Positions 25,112 through 34,434 are shown, counted from the first letter of the stretch. The stretch: DNA of 64,000 nt from Nocardia higoensis (GCF_015477835.1 NZ_JADLQN010000001.1:248001-312000); one strand, 5' to 3'. Made by a program: numbers and translations. The notes: a model not told the origin generated them from the sequence alone.

Positions 25112-25273
25112 ATGTCCAGATTCACGAAGTTGTTCGCCACCACGGCAGTGGCGTTGTCGCTCGGGTTGTTCGCCGCGCCTATGGCATCGGCCGCAAGCAC
25201 TCCGTCGGCCGATCCGGTCCTCGGTTCTGTCATCCTTTGCGTACCCCTCGGTAGCGTGACATTCTGCATTTGA
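25112..25273 (+). CDS. Very small secreted peptide with two Cys
   Basis: A 53-aa precursor: basic N-terminus MSRFTKLF, hydrophobic core ATTAVALSLGLFAAP and an AxA site (ASA before AST), giving a predicted mature peptide of about 28 residues, STPSADPVLGSVILCVPLG and the ending SVTFCI. Two Cys eight residues apart could form one disulfide in an otherwise hydrophobic peptide. AAGGG lies about 8 bases before the ATG. An in-frame upstream ATG (25067) would bury the signal peptide. No neighbour explains it; Nocardia-type genomes contain many such small exported proteins of unknown role. Confidence 0.6.
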   Translation: MSRFTKLFATTAVALSLGLFAAPMASAASTPSADPVLGSVILCVPLGSVTFCI

Positions 25274-25385
25274 TCTGAATGCGGGACGCGTCAGACGTGC
25301 GTCGGAGAACGCGCGTGTCATCAGCAGGTCGCCTCGGTGCGGCCTGCTCTTCTTTTCGGCGGTAGCGGGTCCTCGTCGGTGGAGT

Positions 25386-26351
25386 TCAGGACAACACGAA
25401 CGGTGGCGGCTCGGCCGGGGTGAACGCGCTGCCGACGTCGCCGATGAGCCCGTTCGCGGCGGGGTCGAGTGTGTGGTGGGTGGTGAAGTCGAGATCGGCC
25501 AGTTCGGCCCAGATGATGTTGGGGCTGAACGACGATTCGTAGAGGTAACGCCGCCGGGTGAGGTCGCTGAGCGTGCGCCAGATGGTCGCGGAGATGTTGG
25601 GACGCTCCGGGTCCGGTTCGCCGAACGGCTGAGCGGCATTGCGCATGACGCTGAGCAACGCGGCGTACGCCCGCGGCACGGTCTCGGCAGGCGGCAGGCG
25701 ATCGAGATAGTAGGAAGCGCGGACGAAGCGGTCGGCCGCCTCGGTGGTGCCGGGCAACGGGGTGGCGCCGCCGAAGCCGGCGAAGTTCTTCTTCAATTCG
25801 AGTTGCTGCTCGTAGGGCGGGGAATTCGTCATCACCGTATAGGCGCGGTCGTGGTGCAGACGCGCGACGCCGTCGATGTGCTCGATGATCAGCGAATCGC
25901 CGGTGGCGTCCTCGAGGGCCAGGTGCACGGTCGCCGGCCGCCCGCTGCGGGGCTCGATCATCGGCAGGACCTGAAAAGGCTCCTGCCGCACGAGTTCCAC
26001 GCATTCCTCGATGGTCGCGCAGAGATCGAGGAACACCTGGGCCCACAGCGAGACCGCCACGGACGCCTTGGTGGAATCCCGCTCGCCGAAGTCGGCTTCG
26101 GCCAACCACAGCAGATGCGCGGCCAGGCCCCGTTCGTTGATGCCGTCGGAGGTGGCGTTGTCCCACACCATGGCCACCAGGCTGCCGTGGCGGGCGGTCC
26201 AGCGCATCGGCGACGCGTCGCGGTCGTGACCGACCCGTTCCACGCCCCGGGGCAGCACCCACAGCTTGGTGTCCATTTCTTCGCGCCAGTCCATGTTCCG
26301 GCCCACGAGCACGCCGTGCCCGCTGTCGGTCCACATTGCTCGGGTGCACAT
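25386..26351 (-). CDS. Linear amide C-N hydrolase (choloylglycine hydrolase family)
   Basis: A 321-aa Ntn-hydrolase of the penicillin V acylase / bile-salt hydrolase family. The ATG at 26351 gives MCTRAMW, so Met removal exposes the catalytic N-terminal Cys2. Family elements follow: the GRNMDWREEMDTKLWVLPRG block with the conserved Arg/Asp, GINERGLAAHLLWL, TNSPPYEQQ and a late ATIWRTLSDLTRRRYLYESS. It hydrolyses amide bonds such as acyl-amino acids, bile salts, penicillin V or acyl-homoserine lactones; which one is unknown. No signal peptide precedes Cys2, so cytosolic unless exported otherwise. Divergent from the SDS-hydrolase-type gene. Confidence 0.88.
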   Translation of the reverse strand: MCTRAMWTDSGHGVLVGRNMDWREEMDTKLWVLPRGVERVGHDRDASPMRWTARHGSLVAMVWDNATSDGINERGLAAHLLWLAEADFGERDSTKASVAVSLWAQVFLDLCATIEECVELVRQEPFQVLPMIEPRSGRPATVHLALEDATGDSLIIEHIDGVARLHHDRAYTVMTNSPPYEQQLELKKNFAGFGGATPLPGTTEAADRFVRASYYLDRLPPAETVPRAYAALLSVMRNAAQPFGEPDPERPNISATIWRTLSDLTRRRYLYESSFSPNIIWAELADLDFTTHHTLDPAANGLIGDVGSAFTPAEPPPFVLS

Positions 26352-26673
26352 GACTTCCTCGATTCGCCGGCGGTTGTCGGAAAGAGTTCGGGAAATGAGT
26401 GAGTGTCGGGAACGGCTGGGTGGGGAAGAGTTCGGGAGCGGCACGGCTGATGTCCGGGTACGGCGCAACCGCACTACACAGCCGTGTAGCTTTGGATTTG
26501 CTGTCACCGGTGCGGTGGTCCGCAGTTTCACTCTACGACGGCCGGAGGTCGATGCGCGACAGCGCATCGATGGGAGGGTTTCACCCGCCACGGGTGAATA
26601 CGGGGAGATTGCCCAGCATTAGCCTGCCGGTGACCGCTGCAGCGGAATCAGGCGACCCACGGATGAGGTGCCC
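26352..26673. other. Divergent intergenic region, 322 bp
   Basis: No gene. Holds the promoters of the Ntn-hydrolase (minus) and the sulfatase (plus), the 12-bp direct repeats (26382, 26426), the CTACAC/GTGTAG dyad (26474-26489) and a CACCGGTG palindrome near 26505. The size and content suggest both genes respond to a common regulator not encoded next to them. Confidence 0.5.
26382..26437. repeat. 12-bp direct repeats in divergent promoter
   Basis: AAGAGTTCGGGA occurs at 26382-26393 and again at 26426-26437, 44 bp apart start to start (about four helical turns), upstream of the Ntn-hydrolase gene. Further on, an inverted repeat CTACAC/GTGTAG (26474-26489) lies in the same intergenic region. 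Direct repeats on one DNA face suggest a two-site regulator. Confidence 0.5.
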
Positions 26674-28497
26674 ATGAATCCCGGACCGGACTTCCACGAC
26701 GAGACCGATTTCGACAACGCGGCCCGCGGACTCGTCGCCGAATTCGACCGACCGACCGTCACCGCGGCGGACGGGCGCGTGGTCTGGGACCTCGCCGCCT
26801 ACGAGTTCCTGAACGGGGATTGCCCCGATACCGCGAACCCCAGTCTGTGGCGTCAGGGACGCCTGTGCTCCCGACAGGGGCTGTTCGAGGTGACCGAGGG
26901 CATCTACCAGGTGCGTAATCTCGATCTGTCGAACATGACCCTGGTCGAAGGGCGCGAGGGCATCGTGGTCATCGATCCGCTGCTGTCCGCGGAGACGGCG
27001 GCGGCCGCTCTGGACCTGTATCGCAGACACCGCGGCGACCGCCCGGTGAAGGGCATGATCTACACCCATTCCCATGTCGATCATTTCGGCGGCTCGCGCG
27101 CCGTGGTGCCCGACGGACACCAGGAGATTCCGATTCTGGCCCCAGCCGGCTTTCTCGAGCACGCTGTGAGCGAGAACGTCTACGCGGGCACCGCGATGGC
27201 TCGGCGCGCGGTGTTCATGTACGGAGCGGGTCTGGCCAAGGCCCCCGACGGGCAGATCGGCTGCGGTCTGGGCATGACCAATTCGCTCGGGCGGATCACC
27301 TTGATCCCGCCGACCGTCGACATCACCCACACCGGGCAGCGGGAGGAGATCGACGGCGTCCGGATGGTCTTCCAGCTGACGCCGGGCACCGAAGCGCCTG
27401 CGGAGATGAACTTCCTGTTCCCGGACTTCCGGGCGCTCTGCATGGCCGAGAATGCCACCCACAACATGCACAACATCGTGACCCTGCGGGGCGCGCTGGT
27501 CCGTGACGCCCGTGTCTGGGCCCGCTATCTCGACGAGGCGATCGGGCTGTTCGCCGATCATGCCGACGTCGCCTTCGCCTCACACCACTGGCCGACCTGG
27601 GGCAGAGACAACTGGACCGCGTGGCTGGCCGGACAGCGCGACATGTACGCCTATGTGCACGATCAGACCCTGCGGCTGGCCAACAAGGGCCTCACCGGCC
27701 CGGAGATCGCCGAGGAACTGACCTTCCCGCCCGCTCTGGACGCGCTCTGGGCCAACCGCGGCTACTACGGCTCGCTCAGTCACAACGTCAAAGCTGTCTA
27801 TCAGCGCTATCTCGGCTGGTTCGACGGGAACCCCGCCCACCTCTGGGAGCATCCGCCGGTCGACACCGCCCGCCGCTACGTCGCCGACTACGGCGGGGTG
27901 GATGCGATCGTGGCGAAAGGCCGCGAGTACGCCGATCGGGACGATCTGCGGTTCGCCGCGACCCTGCTCAACCACGCGGTATTCGCCGAACCCGGCCACG
28001 ACGGGGCGCGCGAGGCGTTGGCCGAGGTCTATCGCCGGCTCGGTCACGGCGCCGAGAACGGCGTCTGGCGCAACTTCTACCTCGTCGGCGCCCGAGAACT
28101 GCGCCACGGCGTCACCCCCGCGATTCTCGACAGCGCGGACCCGGAGATGCTGAGCTCCTTGACCGTGGACATGATCATCGACGCGCTGGCGGTCCGGATC
28201 GACGGCCACCGCGCGGCGGAGAGCCCCTTCGTCATGGACTGGAAGCTGACCGACGAGAACCGGGTCATCCGCTTGACCTCGTCCAACGGCGCGCTGACCC
28301 ATCGGACGGCGACCCCGCAGGCGCCGCTGCGAGGGAGCGCGGACCTGACCCTCACCCTCGACAAACCGAAGCTGGTGGGCATCCTCACGGGCGCGGGAAT
28401 CGAAGGCGTCGGCGTCGAAGGCGATCCGACCCTGCTGGCGACATTCACCTCCTGCCTGGACACCTCCGATCCGGCCTTCCCGATCGTGACGCCGTGA
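26674..28497 (+). CDS. Alkyl/aryl-sulfatase, metallo-beta-lactamase fold (SdsA-type)
   Basis: A 607-aa class of sulfatase known from SDS hydrolase SdsA1. It cleaves primary alkyl sulfates to alcohol and sulfate. The metallo-beta-lactamase domain contains THSHVDHFGGSRAV (His132, His134, Asp136, His137) and FLFPDFRALCMAENATHNMH, followed by ASHHWPTWGRDN. A helical dimerisation region follows (about 330-460), and the C-terminal SCP2-like domain (about 480-607) binds hydrophobic chains. The start ATG has GAGG five bases upstream; a GTG two codons earlier is possible. No signal peptide is evident. Divergent from the Ntn-hydrolase. Confidence 0.92.
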   Translation: MNPGPDFHDETDFDNAARGLVAEFDRPTVTAADGRVVWDLAAYEFLNGDCPDTANPSLWRQGRLCSRQGLFEVTEGIYQVRNLDLSNMTLVEGREGIVVIDPLLSAETAAAALDLYRRHRGDRPVKGMIYTHSHVDHFGGSRAVVPDGHQEIPILAPAGFLEHAVSENVYAGTAMARRAVFMYGAGLAKAPDGQIGCGLGMTNSLGRITLIPPTVDITHTGQREEIDGVRMVFQLTPGTEAPAEMNFLFPDFRALCMAENATHNMHNIVTLRGALVRDARVWARYLDEAIGLFADHADVAFASHHWPTWGRDNWTAWLAGQRDMYAYVHDQTLRLANKGLTGPEIAEELTFPPALDALWANRGYYGSLSHNVKAVYQRYLGWFDGNPAHLWEHPPVDTARRYVADYGGVDAIVAKGREYADRDDLRFAATLLNHAVFAEPGHDGAREALAEVYRRLGHGAENGVWRNFYLVGARELRHGVTPAILDSADPEMLSSLTVDMIIDALAVRIDGHRAAESPFVMDWKLTDENRVIRLTSSNGALTHRTATPQAPLRGSADLTLTLDKPKLVGILTGAGIEGVGVEGDPTLLATFTSCLDTSDPAFPIVTP

Positions 28498-28627
28498 CCA
28501 CGATCGTGTCGTCAAGGCGCCGCCGAGATTCTCGCGACGGGCCAGGTCACACACTGTGCGGACCGGCACCCGGCGATCGCCGGACACGCCCTCGAGACAG
28601 CGCCCGCACGCAGACGAGAGCAGGGCG

Positions 28628-29851
28628 CTAGCCGCTCACCCATTCGGCCATCACGTCCGCGAGCGCCTCGGCGCCGAGTCGGCAGTCCTCCGGGGTGGCG
28701 TATTCGGCGGGGGAGTGGGAGACACCGGTCGGGTTGCGGACGAACAGCATGGCCGTGGGAACCACGGCGGAGAGGATGCCCGCGTCGTGGCCTGCCCGGG
28801 TGGGCAGGACGGGGACCTCACCGAGGCGGGCGAGTGCCCGGGCGACGCGGGCGCGCGGTCCGGGCGGGAATTCGACCACGGGCGTGCGGGATTCGGCTTC
28901 GATGTCCAGGCCGACGCCGTCCCGGACGGCGTGTTCCTTCGCTTCGGCGGAGATGCGGGCGACGAGGGCGTCGAGGGTCGGTTCGTCGGCGGCGCGGGCG
29001 TCGAGCCAGGCGAGGATCTCCGAGGGGATGGCGTTGGCGCCGTTGGGCAGGACGCGGAGTTTTCCGAAGGTGGCGACGGCTTCGTGGAGTTCGGCGGCCC
29101 GGCGGGCCGAGTGGACCGAGGAGGCGTAGGCGAGCATGGGGTCGCGGCGGTCGACGAGGCGGGTGGCGCCCGCGTGGTTGGCCTCGCCGGTGAAGCGGAA
29201 CAGCCAGCGTCCGTGCGGCCAGATGGAGGAGGCGACGGCGATCGGGCGGTCCACGAGGTCGAGAGCCCGACCTTGTTCGACGTGGAGTTCGACGTAGACG
29301 CCGACGCGCTCGGTGAGCGTGGGGTCGAGACCGAGGTGGCCCGGGTGGCGTCCGGCTCCGGCGAGCGCTTCGGCGAGGGTGATGCCCTCGGCGTCGCGCA
29401 GGCGCAGGGCGCGTTCGGGAGCCAGTGCGCCGGTGCTCAATTGGGAGCCGACGCAGGCCACGCCGAAGCGGGCCCCTTCCTCGTCGGAGAAGGCGGTGAC
29501 GGCGACAGGGCGGATAGGGGTGATGCCACGGGCACGGACGAGGTCCACGGCGGCGAAGGCGCACACCACGCCGAGCGGGCCGTCGTAGGCGCCGCCGTCG
29601 GGTACGGAGTCCAGGTGCGAGCCGGTGACGAAGGCGTCACGCGGCTCGCCCCGCCGGCCCTCGGGCAGCCACCACGCCCACAGGTTGGCGTTGCGGTCCT
29701 CCTCCACGTCCATGCCGCGTTCGGCCGCGCATCCGGTGAACCACTCCCGCAGGGTCATGTCGGCGTCGTTCCAGGCGAAGCGACGGTAGCCGCCGGTCCT
29801 CGCCTCGCGGCCGACGTCGAGGATCGACTCCCACATCGTGTCGAAGGTCAT
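28628..29851 (-). CDS. M20-family amidohydrolase (allantoate / N-carbamoyl amino acid type)
   Basis: A 407-aa binuclear-metal amidohydrolase. Metal ligands are visible: GSHLDSVPDGGAYDGPLGV (His, Asp), FSDEEGARFG (Glu), VELHVEQGRAL (His) and the late GVSHSPAEYAT (His). The lid domain has FTGEANHAGATR and LPNGANAIPSE. Family members hydrolyse allantoate, ureidoglycine or N-carbamoyl-amino acids, releasing ammonia from nitrogen storage compounds. It is the last gene of the minus-strand nitrogen cluster, 70 bp after the FMN glutamate-synthase-like gene. Position suggests a nitrogen-scavenging role; the exact substrate is open. Confidence 0.88.
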   Translation of the reverse strand: MTFDTMWESILDVGREARTGGYRRFAWNDADMTLREWFTGCAAERGMDVEEDRNANLWAWWLPEGRRGEPRDAFVTGSHLDSVPDGGAYDGPLGVVCAFAAVDLVRARGITPIRPVAVTAFSDEEGARFGVACVGSQLSTGALAPERALRLRDAEGITLAEALAGAGRHPGHLGLDPTLTERVGVYVELHVEQGRALDLVDRPIAVASSIWPHGRWLFRFTGEANHAGATRLVDRRDPMLAYASSVHSARRAAELHEAVATFGKLRVLPNGANAIPSEILAWLDARAADEPTLDALVARISAEAKEHAVRDGVGLDIEAESRTPVVEFPPGPRARVARALARLGEVPVLPTRAGHDAGILSAVVPTAMLFVRNPTGVSHSPAEYATPEDCRLGAEALADVMAEWVSG

Positions 29852-29921
29852 CGGTGAGGTGCTCCTGTTCGCGCGGATGCGCGGTCGTCGTGAACGGTGG
29901 AATCGCGTGTCCTGAACGGAC

Positions 29922-31256
29922 TCAGAACCTTCCGGGGATCCAGTCGGTCCCGGCCAGCGGCACCCGCGCCATGGCGGAGGCCTCCACGGTGAGGGCGACC
30001 AGATCTTCGGGCTCCAGATTGCGCAGATGCGACTTGCCGCAGGCCCTGGCCAGGGTCTGCGCCTCCATCGTCAGTACGCGCAGGTAGTTGGCCAGGCGAC
30101 GGCCCGCGGCGACCGGATCGAGATTGCGGGCCAGCTCCGGGTCCTGGGTGGTGATGCCCGCGGGGTCGCGACCGGCCTGGAAGTCGTCGTAGTAGCCGGG
30201 CGCGGACCCGAGCGCGGCGTACTGCTCGGCGAAGCGAGGGCTGTTGTCGCCCAGCGCGATCAGCGCGGCGGTGCCGATGGCGACCGCGTCCGCGCCCAGC
30301 GCCATCGCCTTGGCCACGTCGGCGCCGCTGCGGATGCCGCCGGAGACGATGAGCTGCACCTTGCGATGCACGTCCAGCTCCTGCAACGCCTGCACCGCCT
30401 GCGGAATGGCGGCCAGCGTGGGGATGCCGACGTGCTCGATGAACACGTCCTGGGTCGCGGCGGTGCCGCCCTGCATGCCGTCGACGACGATCACGTCCGC
30501 GCCCGCCTTCACCGCCAGCTTGACGTCGTAGTAGGTGCGGGTCGCCCCGACCTTGACGTAGACGGGCTTTTCCCAGTCGGTGATCTCGCGCAGTTCGATG
30601 ATCTTGATCGCCAGATCGTCCGGGCCGGTCCAGTCCGGGTGACGGCAGGCCGAGCGCTGGTCGACGCCCTGGGGCAGGGTGCGCATCTTCGCGACGCGCT
30701 CGGTGATCTTCTGCCCCAGCAACATGCCGCCGCCGCCCGGCTTGGCGCCTTGGCCGAGCACGACCTCGATGGCGTCGGCCTTGCGCAGGTCGTCGGGGTT
30801 CATGCCGTAGCGCGAGGGCAGGTACTGGTAGACCAGGTTCTTCGACTGGCCGCGTTCCTCGGGGGTCATGCCGCCGTCGCCGGTGGTGGTGGAGGTGCCG
30901 ACCTCGCTCGCGCCGCGGCCGAGCGCTTCCTTGGCCTGGCCCGACAGTGCGCCGAAGCTCATGCCCGCGATGGTGATCGGGATGTCCAGATGCAGAGGGT
31001 ATTTCGCGTGCCGATCGCCGAGGACCACGTCGGTGTCGCAGCGTTCGCGGTAACCCTCGAGCGGGTAACGGGACATGGAGGCGCCGAGGAACAGCAGGTC
31101 GTCGAAGTGCGGCAGGGCGCGTTTGGCGCCCCAGCCGCGGATGTCGTAGATGCCGGTCTCGGCGGCGCGCTGGATCTCGGCGATCACCGGGCGCGGGAAG
31201 GTGGCGGACTCGCGGAGCGTGGGATCGTGCGTGGGAGTCGTGGGCGGTGTCGTCAT
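29922..31256 (-). CDS. FMN-binding glutamate synthase-like protein (MgsC/GlxD type)
   Basis: A 444-aa stand-alone version of the FMN domain of glutamate synthase. It has SMSRYPLEGYRERCDTDVVL, GMSFGALSGQAKEAL, the channel motif GQGAKPGGGGMLLGQKI, DGMQGGTAATQDVF and GGIRSGADVAKAMALGADAV. In N-methylglutamate synthase and rhizobial Glx systems this subunit reduces the iminoglutarate made from 2-oxoglutarate and an amine. The start ATG has GGAG eight bases before it. It is downstream of the GXGXG and amidotransferase subunits, reconstituting a split glutamate synthase. Assigned by family; the amine is inferred. Confidence 0.9.
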   Translation of the reverse strand: MTTPPTTPTHDPTLRESATFPRPVIAEIQRAAETGIYDIRGWGAKRALPHFDDLLFLGASMSRYPLEGYRERCDTDVVLGDRHAKYPLHLDIPITIAGMSFGALSGQAKEALGRGASEVGTSTTTGDGGMTPEERGQSKNLVYQYLPSRYGMNPDDLRKADAIEVVLGQGAKPGGGGMLLGQKITERVAKMRTLPQGVDQRSACRHPDWTGPDDLAIKIIELREITDWEKPVYVKVGATRTYYDVKLAVKAGADVIVVDGMQGGTAATQDVFIEHVGIPTLAAIPQAVQALQELDVHRKVQLIVSGGIRSGADVAKAMALGADAVAIGTAALIALGDNSPRFAEQYAALGSAPGYYDDFQAGRDPAGITTQDPELARNLDPVAAGRRLANYLRVLTMEAQTLARACGKSHLRNLEPEDLVALTVEASAMARVPLAGTDWIPGRF

Positions 31257-31287
31257 CGAGGTCTCCTGTCGGCGATCGTCGGGCAGG

Positions 31288-32007
31288 TCAGTAGGCGCCG
31301 ACGTTGTCGACGTGGAAGTTGTAGAGCGAACGGGCCGAGCCGTAGCGGGTGAAATCGGCCGGATCCGCGTCCATGCCCGCGGCTGCCAGCAGTTCGGCCA
31401 GCTCGGCGAGGTGGTCGGCGCGCATGGGCTTGGCGACGCAGTCCGCGCCCAGGGAGGCCACCGACCCGCGCACGTAGATGCGTGCCTCGTAGAGCGAATC
31501 ACCCAGCGCCTCACCGGCATCGCCGAGCACGACCAGGCGGCCCGCCTGACCCATGAAGGCGCTCATATGCCCGATGTCGCCGCCGACCACGATGTCCACG
31601 CCCTTCATCGAGATGCCGCAACGCGCGGCGGCATTGCCCTCGACGACCAGCAGGCCGCCGTGCGCGGTGGCCCCCGCGGACTGCGAGGCGTCGCCGGTGA
31701 CCCGGACGGTGCCCGACATCATGTTCTCGGCCACTCCGACGCCCGCATTGCCGCGCACGGTGATCGAGGCGTTCTGGTTCATGCCCGCGCAGTAGTAGCC
31801 GACATGGCCCTCGACGGTGACCTCGAGGTCGTCGGTGAGGCCGCAGGCCAGCGCGTGCGCGCCGCGTGGTTCGGTGAGGGTGACGTGCCGGGGCGCGTCG
31901 GGGCCGTGCAGCAGCGCGTTGACCTCGCGCACGGAGGTCTGCGCCAGATCCAGCCGGACCGTACCGGTCGGAGTCGCGATTGCCGTGGTGGTCACTGCCG
32001 GTGCCAT
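31288..32007 (-). CDS. GXGXG-domain glutamate synthase-like subunit (MgsB/GlxC type)
   Basis: A 239-aa protein made of the right-handed beta-helix found at the C-terminus of glutamate synthase alpha chains. Repeating GxxxGxG turns are seen in VEGHVGYYCAGMNQNASITV, GNAGVGVAENMMSGTVRVTG and GGDIGHMSAFMGQAGRLVVL. It is structural, linking the amidotransferase and FMN subunits. The ATG at 32007 overlaps the amidotransferase gene by 16 bp, so the two are coupled. Confidence 0.9.
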   Translation of the reverse strand: MAPAVTTTAIATPTGTVRLDLAQTSVREVNALLHGPDAPRHVTLTEPRGAHALACGLTDDLEVTVEGHVGYYCAGMNQNASITVRGNAGVGVAENMMSGTVRVTGDASQSAGATAHGGLLVVEGNAAARCGISMKGVDIVVGGDIGHMSAFMGQAGRLVVLGDAGEALGDSLYEARIYVRGSVASLGADCVAKPMRADHLAELAELLAAAGMDADPADFTRYGSARSLYNFHVDNVGAY

Positions 32008-32891
32008 AGGTAGACCTCTTCCGGTTCGGGTTCGAAGATGTGGGCGTCGGCGACGCCGGGCAGATCGGCCAGCGCGCGGTATTCGGAGGCCATCGCCACC
32101 CAGCGGTCGGTCTCGGCGACCACCGCGGGCTTGCAGGCGATGGGATCGCGCACGACGGCGAAGGACTCGGAATTGGCGACGAGCAGGGTGTAGAAGCCGT
32201 CGAAGCGCTCCATGAGCAGCCGCAGCGCCTTCTCCAGATCGACACCCTGCGCCAGTTGCGCGGCGAGGAACCGCGCCCCGACCTCGGTGTCGTTGTCGCT
32301 GTCGAACACCACGCCCGCGCGCCGCAATTCGTGCTGGACGCTGCGATGGTTGGAGAACGAGCCGTTGTGCACGAGGCACTGATCGGGACCCACCGAGAAC
32401 GGGTGCGAGCCCGCCGCGGTGACCGCGGATTCGGTCGCCATCCTGGTGTGCGCGACACCCTGCCAGCCCGCGGCTCGCGGCAGGCCGAACCGGTGGGCCA
32501 GTTCGGTGGGGTCGCCGATGCCCTTGACCACGGTGAGATCGGCGCCGAAGCCGATCACGCGGGCGGCGGGGGCGATGCCGGGCACGGCGGCGGCCAGCTC
32601 GGAAGCGTCGATCGGGGCGTGCAGGACCGTGGTCGGCGCGAGGTCGAGGCCGGTCACGGTCACACCGAGCAGGTCGCCGAGTCCGGCGGCCAGTTCCGCC
32701 GCCGGTACGCCGGCATCGAGCAGCGAGACGGTCGATTCACCGAGCGGCGACCAGACAGGGTCGCCGTAGACGGCCATACCCGCCGAATCGGGCCCGCGGT
32801 CGCACATCTGGTCGAGCATGCCGGTCAGCAGTGCGCCGAGCCGCGGATACAGCGTTTCGTCGCGCAGGTGCAACCCGACTATTCCGCACAT
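31992..32891 (-). CDS. Class II glutamine amidotransferase-like subunit (MgsA/GlxB type)
   Basis: A 299-aa Ntn-type amidotransferase. MCGIVGLHLRDETLYPRLG exposes Cys2 after Met removal; DRGPDSAGMAVYG, GVAHTRMATESAV, SHPFSVG and LVHNGSFSNH are the standard glutamine-binding elements. In methylotroph N-methylglutamate synthase this subunit releases the amine from the gamma-glutamyl amide or glutamine for transfer to 2-oxoglutarate. Positioned directly after the GlnT-type ligase, as expected for that route. Confidence 0.92.
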   Translation of the reverse strand: MCGIVGLHLRDETLYPRLGALLTGMLDQMCDRGPDSAGMAVYGDPVWSPLGESTVSLLDAGVPAAELAAGLGDLLGVTVTGLDLAPTTVLHAPIDASELAAAVPGIAPAARVIGFGADLTVVKGIGDPTELAHRFGLPRAAGWQGVAHTRMATESAVTAAGSHPFSVGPDQCLVHNGSFSNHRSVQHELRRAGVVFDSDNDTEVGARFLAAQLAQGVDLEKALRLLMERFDGFYTLLVANSESFAVVRDPIACKPAVVAETDRWVAMASEYRALADLPGVADAHIFEPEPEEVYLWHRQ

Positions 32892-32959
32892 GGGGAACTC
32901 CTTGTCTGACGGGAGGAATCGTCTGGGTGGGAACTCTGGGAAGGTGCCTTCGAGTGCGC

Positions 32960-34312
32960 TCAGAAGGCGGTGAGATAGCGGTCGATCTCCCAGCTGGAGA
33001 CCGTGTTGTGCCAGGCGAAGAACTCTTCGCGCTTGAGTCCGCTGAAGTAGGAGCTGACCCCGGGGCCCGAGCCGTCCAGGGCGGCGCTCACCACCGGGTC
33101 GGCGTCGAGGGCGTCCATGGCGTGCAGCAGGGTCATCGGCAGCATGCCGCCGTGCACGATGCCCGCGCCCGGCTCGCCCGGATCGAGCTCGCGCTCGATG
33201 CCGTCCAGGGCCGCGGCCACTGTCGCGGCGATGGCGAGGTACGGATTGGCCGAGCCGTCGCCGCCGCGCAGTTCGACTCGGTGGTGGTCGGGCACGCGCA
33301 GGTACTGGGTGCGATCGTTGCCGCCGTAGGTGGCGTAGCGCGGGGACCAGGTGGCGCCGCTGGAGGTGGAGGTCGCGCCGATGCGCTTGTAGGAGTTCAC
33401 CGTCGGGGCCAGGACGGCCTGCAGTGCGCAGGCGTGTTCGAGAATGCCCGCGATGGTCGAGTACGCGGTGCGCGACAGGCCGAGCCCGCGCGGGTCGGCG
33501 GCGTCGGGGAACAGCGCGCCCGTGCCGTCCCACAGCGACAGGTGCAAATGCATTCCGGAGCCGGTGCGGTCGGTGAACGGTTTGGGCATGAACGTGGCTT
33601 TCATGCCACGTTTCTCGGCGATCACCGACAGCAGGTAGCGGGCGGTGATGACGCGGTCGGCGGTGGTCATGGCGTCGGCGTAGTCGAAATTCTGCTCGAA
33701 CTGGCCGTTGGCGTCCTCGTGGTCGCTGGCGTAGTTGCCCCAGCCGAGGGTGTTCATGGCCGCCGCGACCTCGGTGAGGTGGTCGTACATGCGGGTGACA
33801 TCGCGGGCGTCGTAGCAGGGCTGGCTGCTGGTATCGGCGCGGTCGGCGGTGTGCAGCGCGCCGCCGGAATCGCGGTCGACGAGAAAGTATTCGATCTCCG
33901 CGCCGACGTTCACGGTGAGGCCGCGCCTGGCCGCGCGGGCCAGGCTCGCGGCCAGCACATTGCGCGGCGCGAACGGCCACGGCTTGCCGTCGACGTGCGG
34001 ATCGCAGTGCACGAGCGCGAGGCCGGGGCGGATGAACGGGATCGGGGTGAAGGTCGCGGGGTCGGGGATAGCCACCAGGTCGGGATCGCGCGGTTGCTGG
34101 CCCATGGTGCCCGCCGCGTAGCCCGCGAACCCGGCGCCGTCGACGGCGAGCCGGTCGGCGGCCTCCACGGGGACGAGCTTGGCGCAGGGCTTGCCCGAGA
34201 GCGTGACGAACAACGCCAGGATGTAGCGGGTTCCGGTGGCGCGGGCCAGTTCGGTCAGGGTGTCTGCGGTGTCGGTGGTGGGTGCCACGGCGAGGGCGGT
34301 GTCGGCGGACAT
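32960..34312 (-). CDS. glnT: GlnT/GMAS-type glutamine synthetase family ligase
   Basis: A 450-aa glutamine-synthetase-fold ligase. It has GAEIEYFLVDRD (metal Glu), EDANGQFEQNFDYADA, the ATP-site SGMHLHLSLWDG, NSYKRIGATSTSSGATWSPR and RVELRGGDGSANPYLAIAAT. This clade includes rhizobial GlnT and gamma-glutamylmethylamide synthetase, which join glutamate to ammonia or small amines. It lacks a clear adenylylation Tyr segment of the GlnA type. Neighbours (split glutamate synthase, FAD oxidoreductase, amt) support an amine-assimilation role over housekeeping glutamine synthesis; the amine itself is not identifiable. Confidence 0.9.
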   Translation of the reverse strand: MSADTALAVAPTTDTADTLTELARATGTRYILALFVTLSGKPCAKLVPVEAADRLAVDGAGFAGYAAGTMGQQPRDPDLVAIPDPATFTPIPFIRPGLALVHCDPHVDGKPWPFAPRNVLAASLARAARRGLTVNVGAEIEYFLVDRDSGGALHTADRADTSSQPCYDARDVTRMYDHLTEVAAAMNTLGWGNYASDHEDANGQFEQNFDYADAMTTADRVITARYLLSVIAEKRGMKATFMPKPFTDRTGSGMHLHLSLWDGTGALFPDAADPRGLGLSRTAYSTIAGILEHACALQAVLAPTVNSYKRIGATSTSSGATWSPRYATYGGNDRTQYLRVPDHHRVELRGGDGSANPYLAIAATVAAALDGIERELDPGEPGAGIVHGGMLPMTLLHAMDALDADPVVSAALDGSGPGVSSYFSGLKREEFFAWHNTVSSWEIDRYLTAF

Positions 34313-34434
34313 CGGTGCTCCAGTGATCGGTACGGTTTCTCGGCGAAGTCGGGCGAGCGGGCCGCCGGCGCGATCTGCCGGGCGCTTCGGCGCGATCCGC
34401 CGGGGCGGGAAGATGGTGTGCGGCCAGGGGGAGT

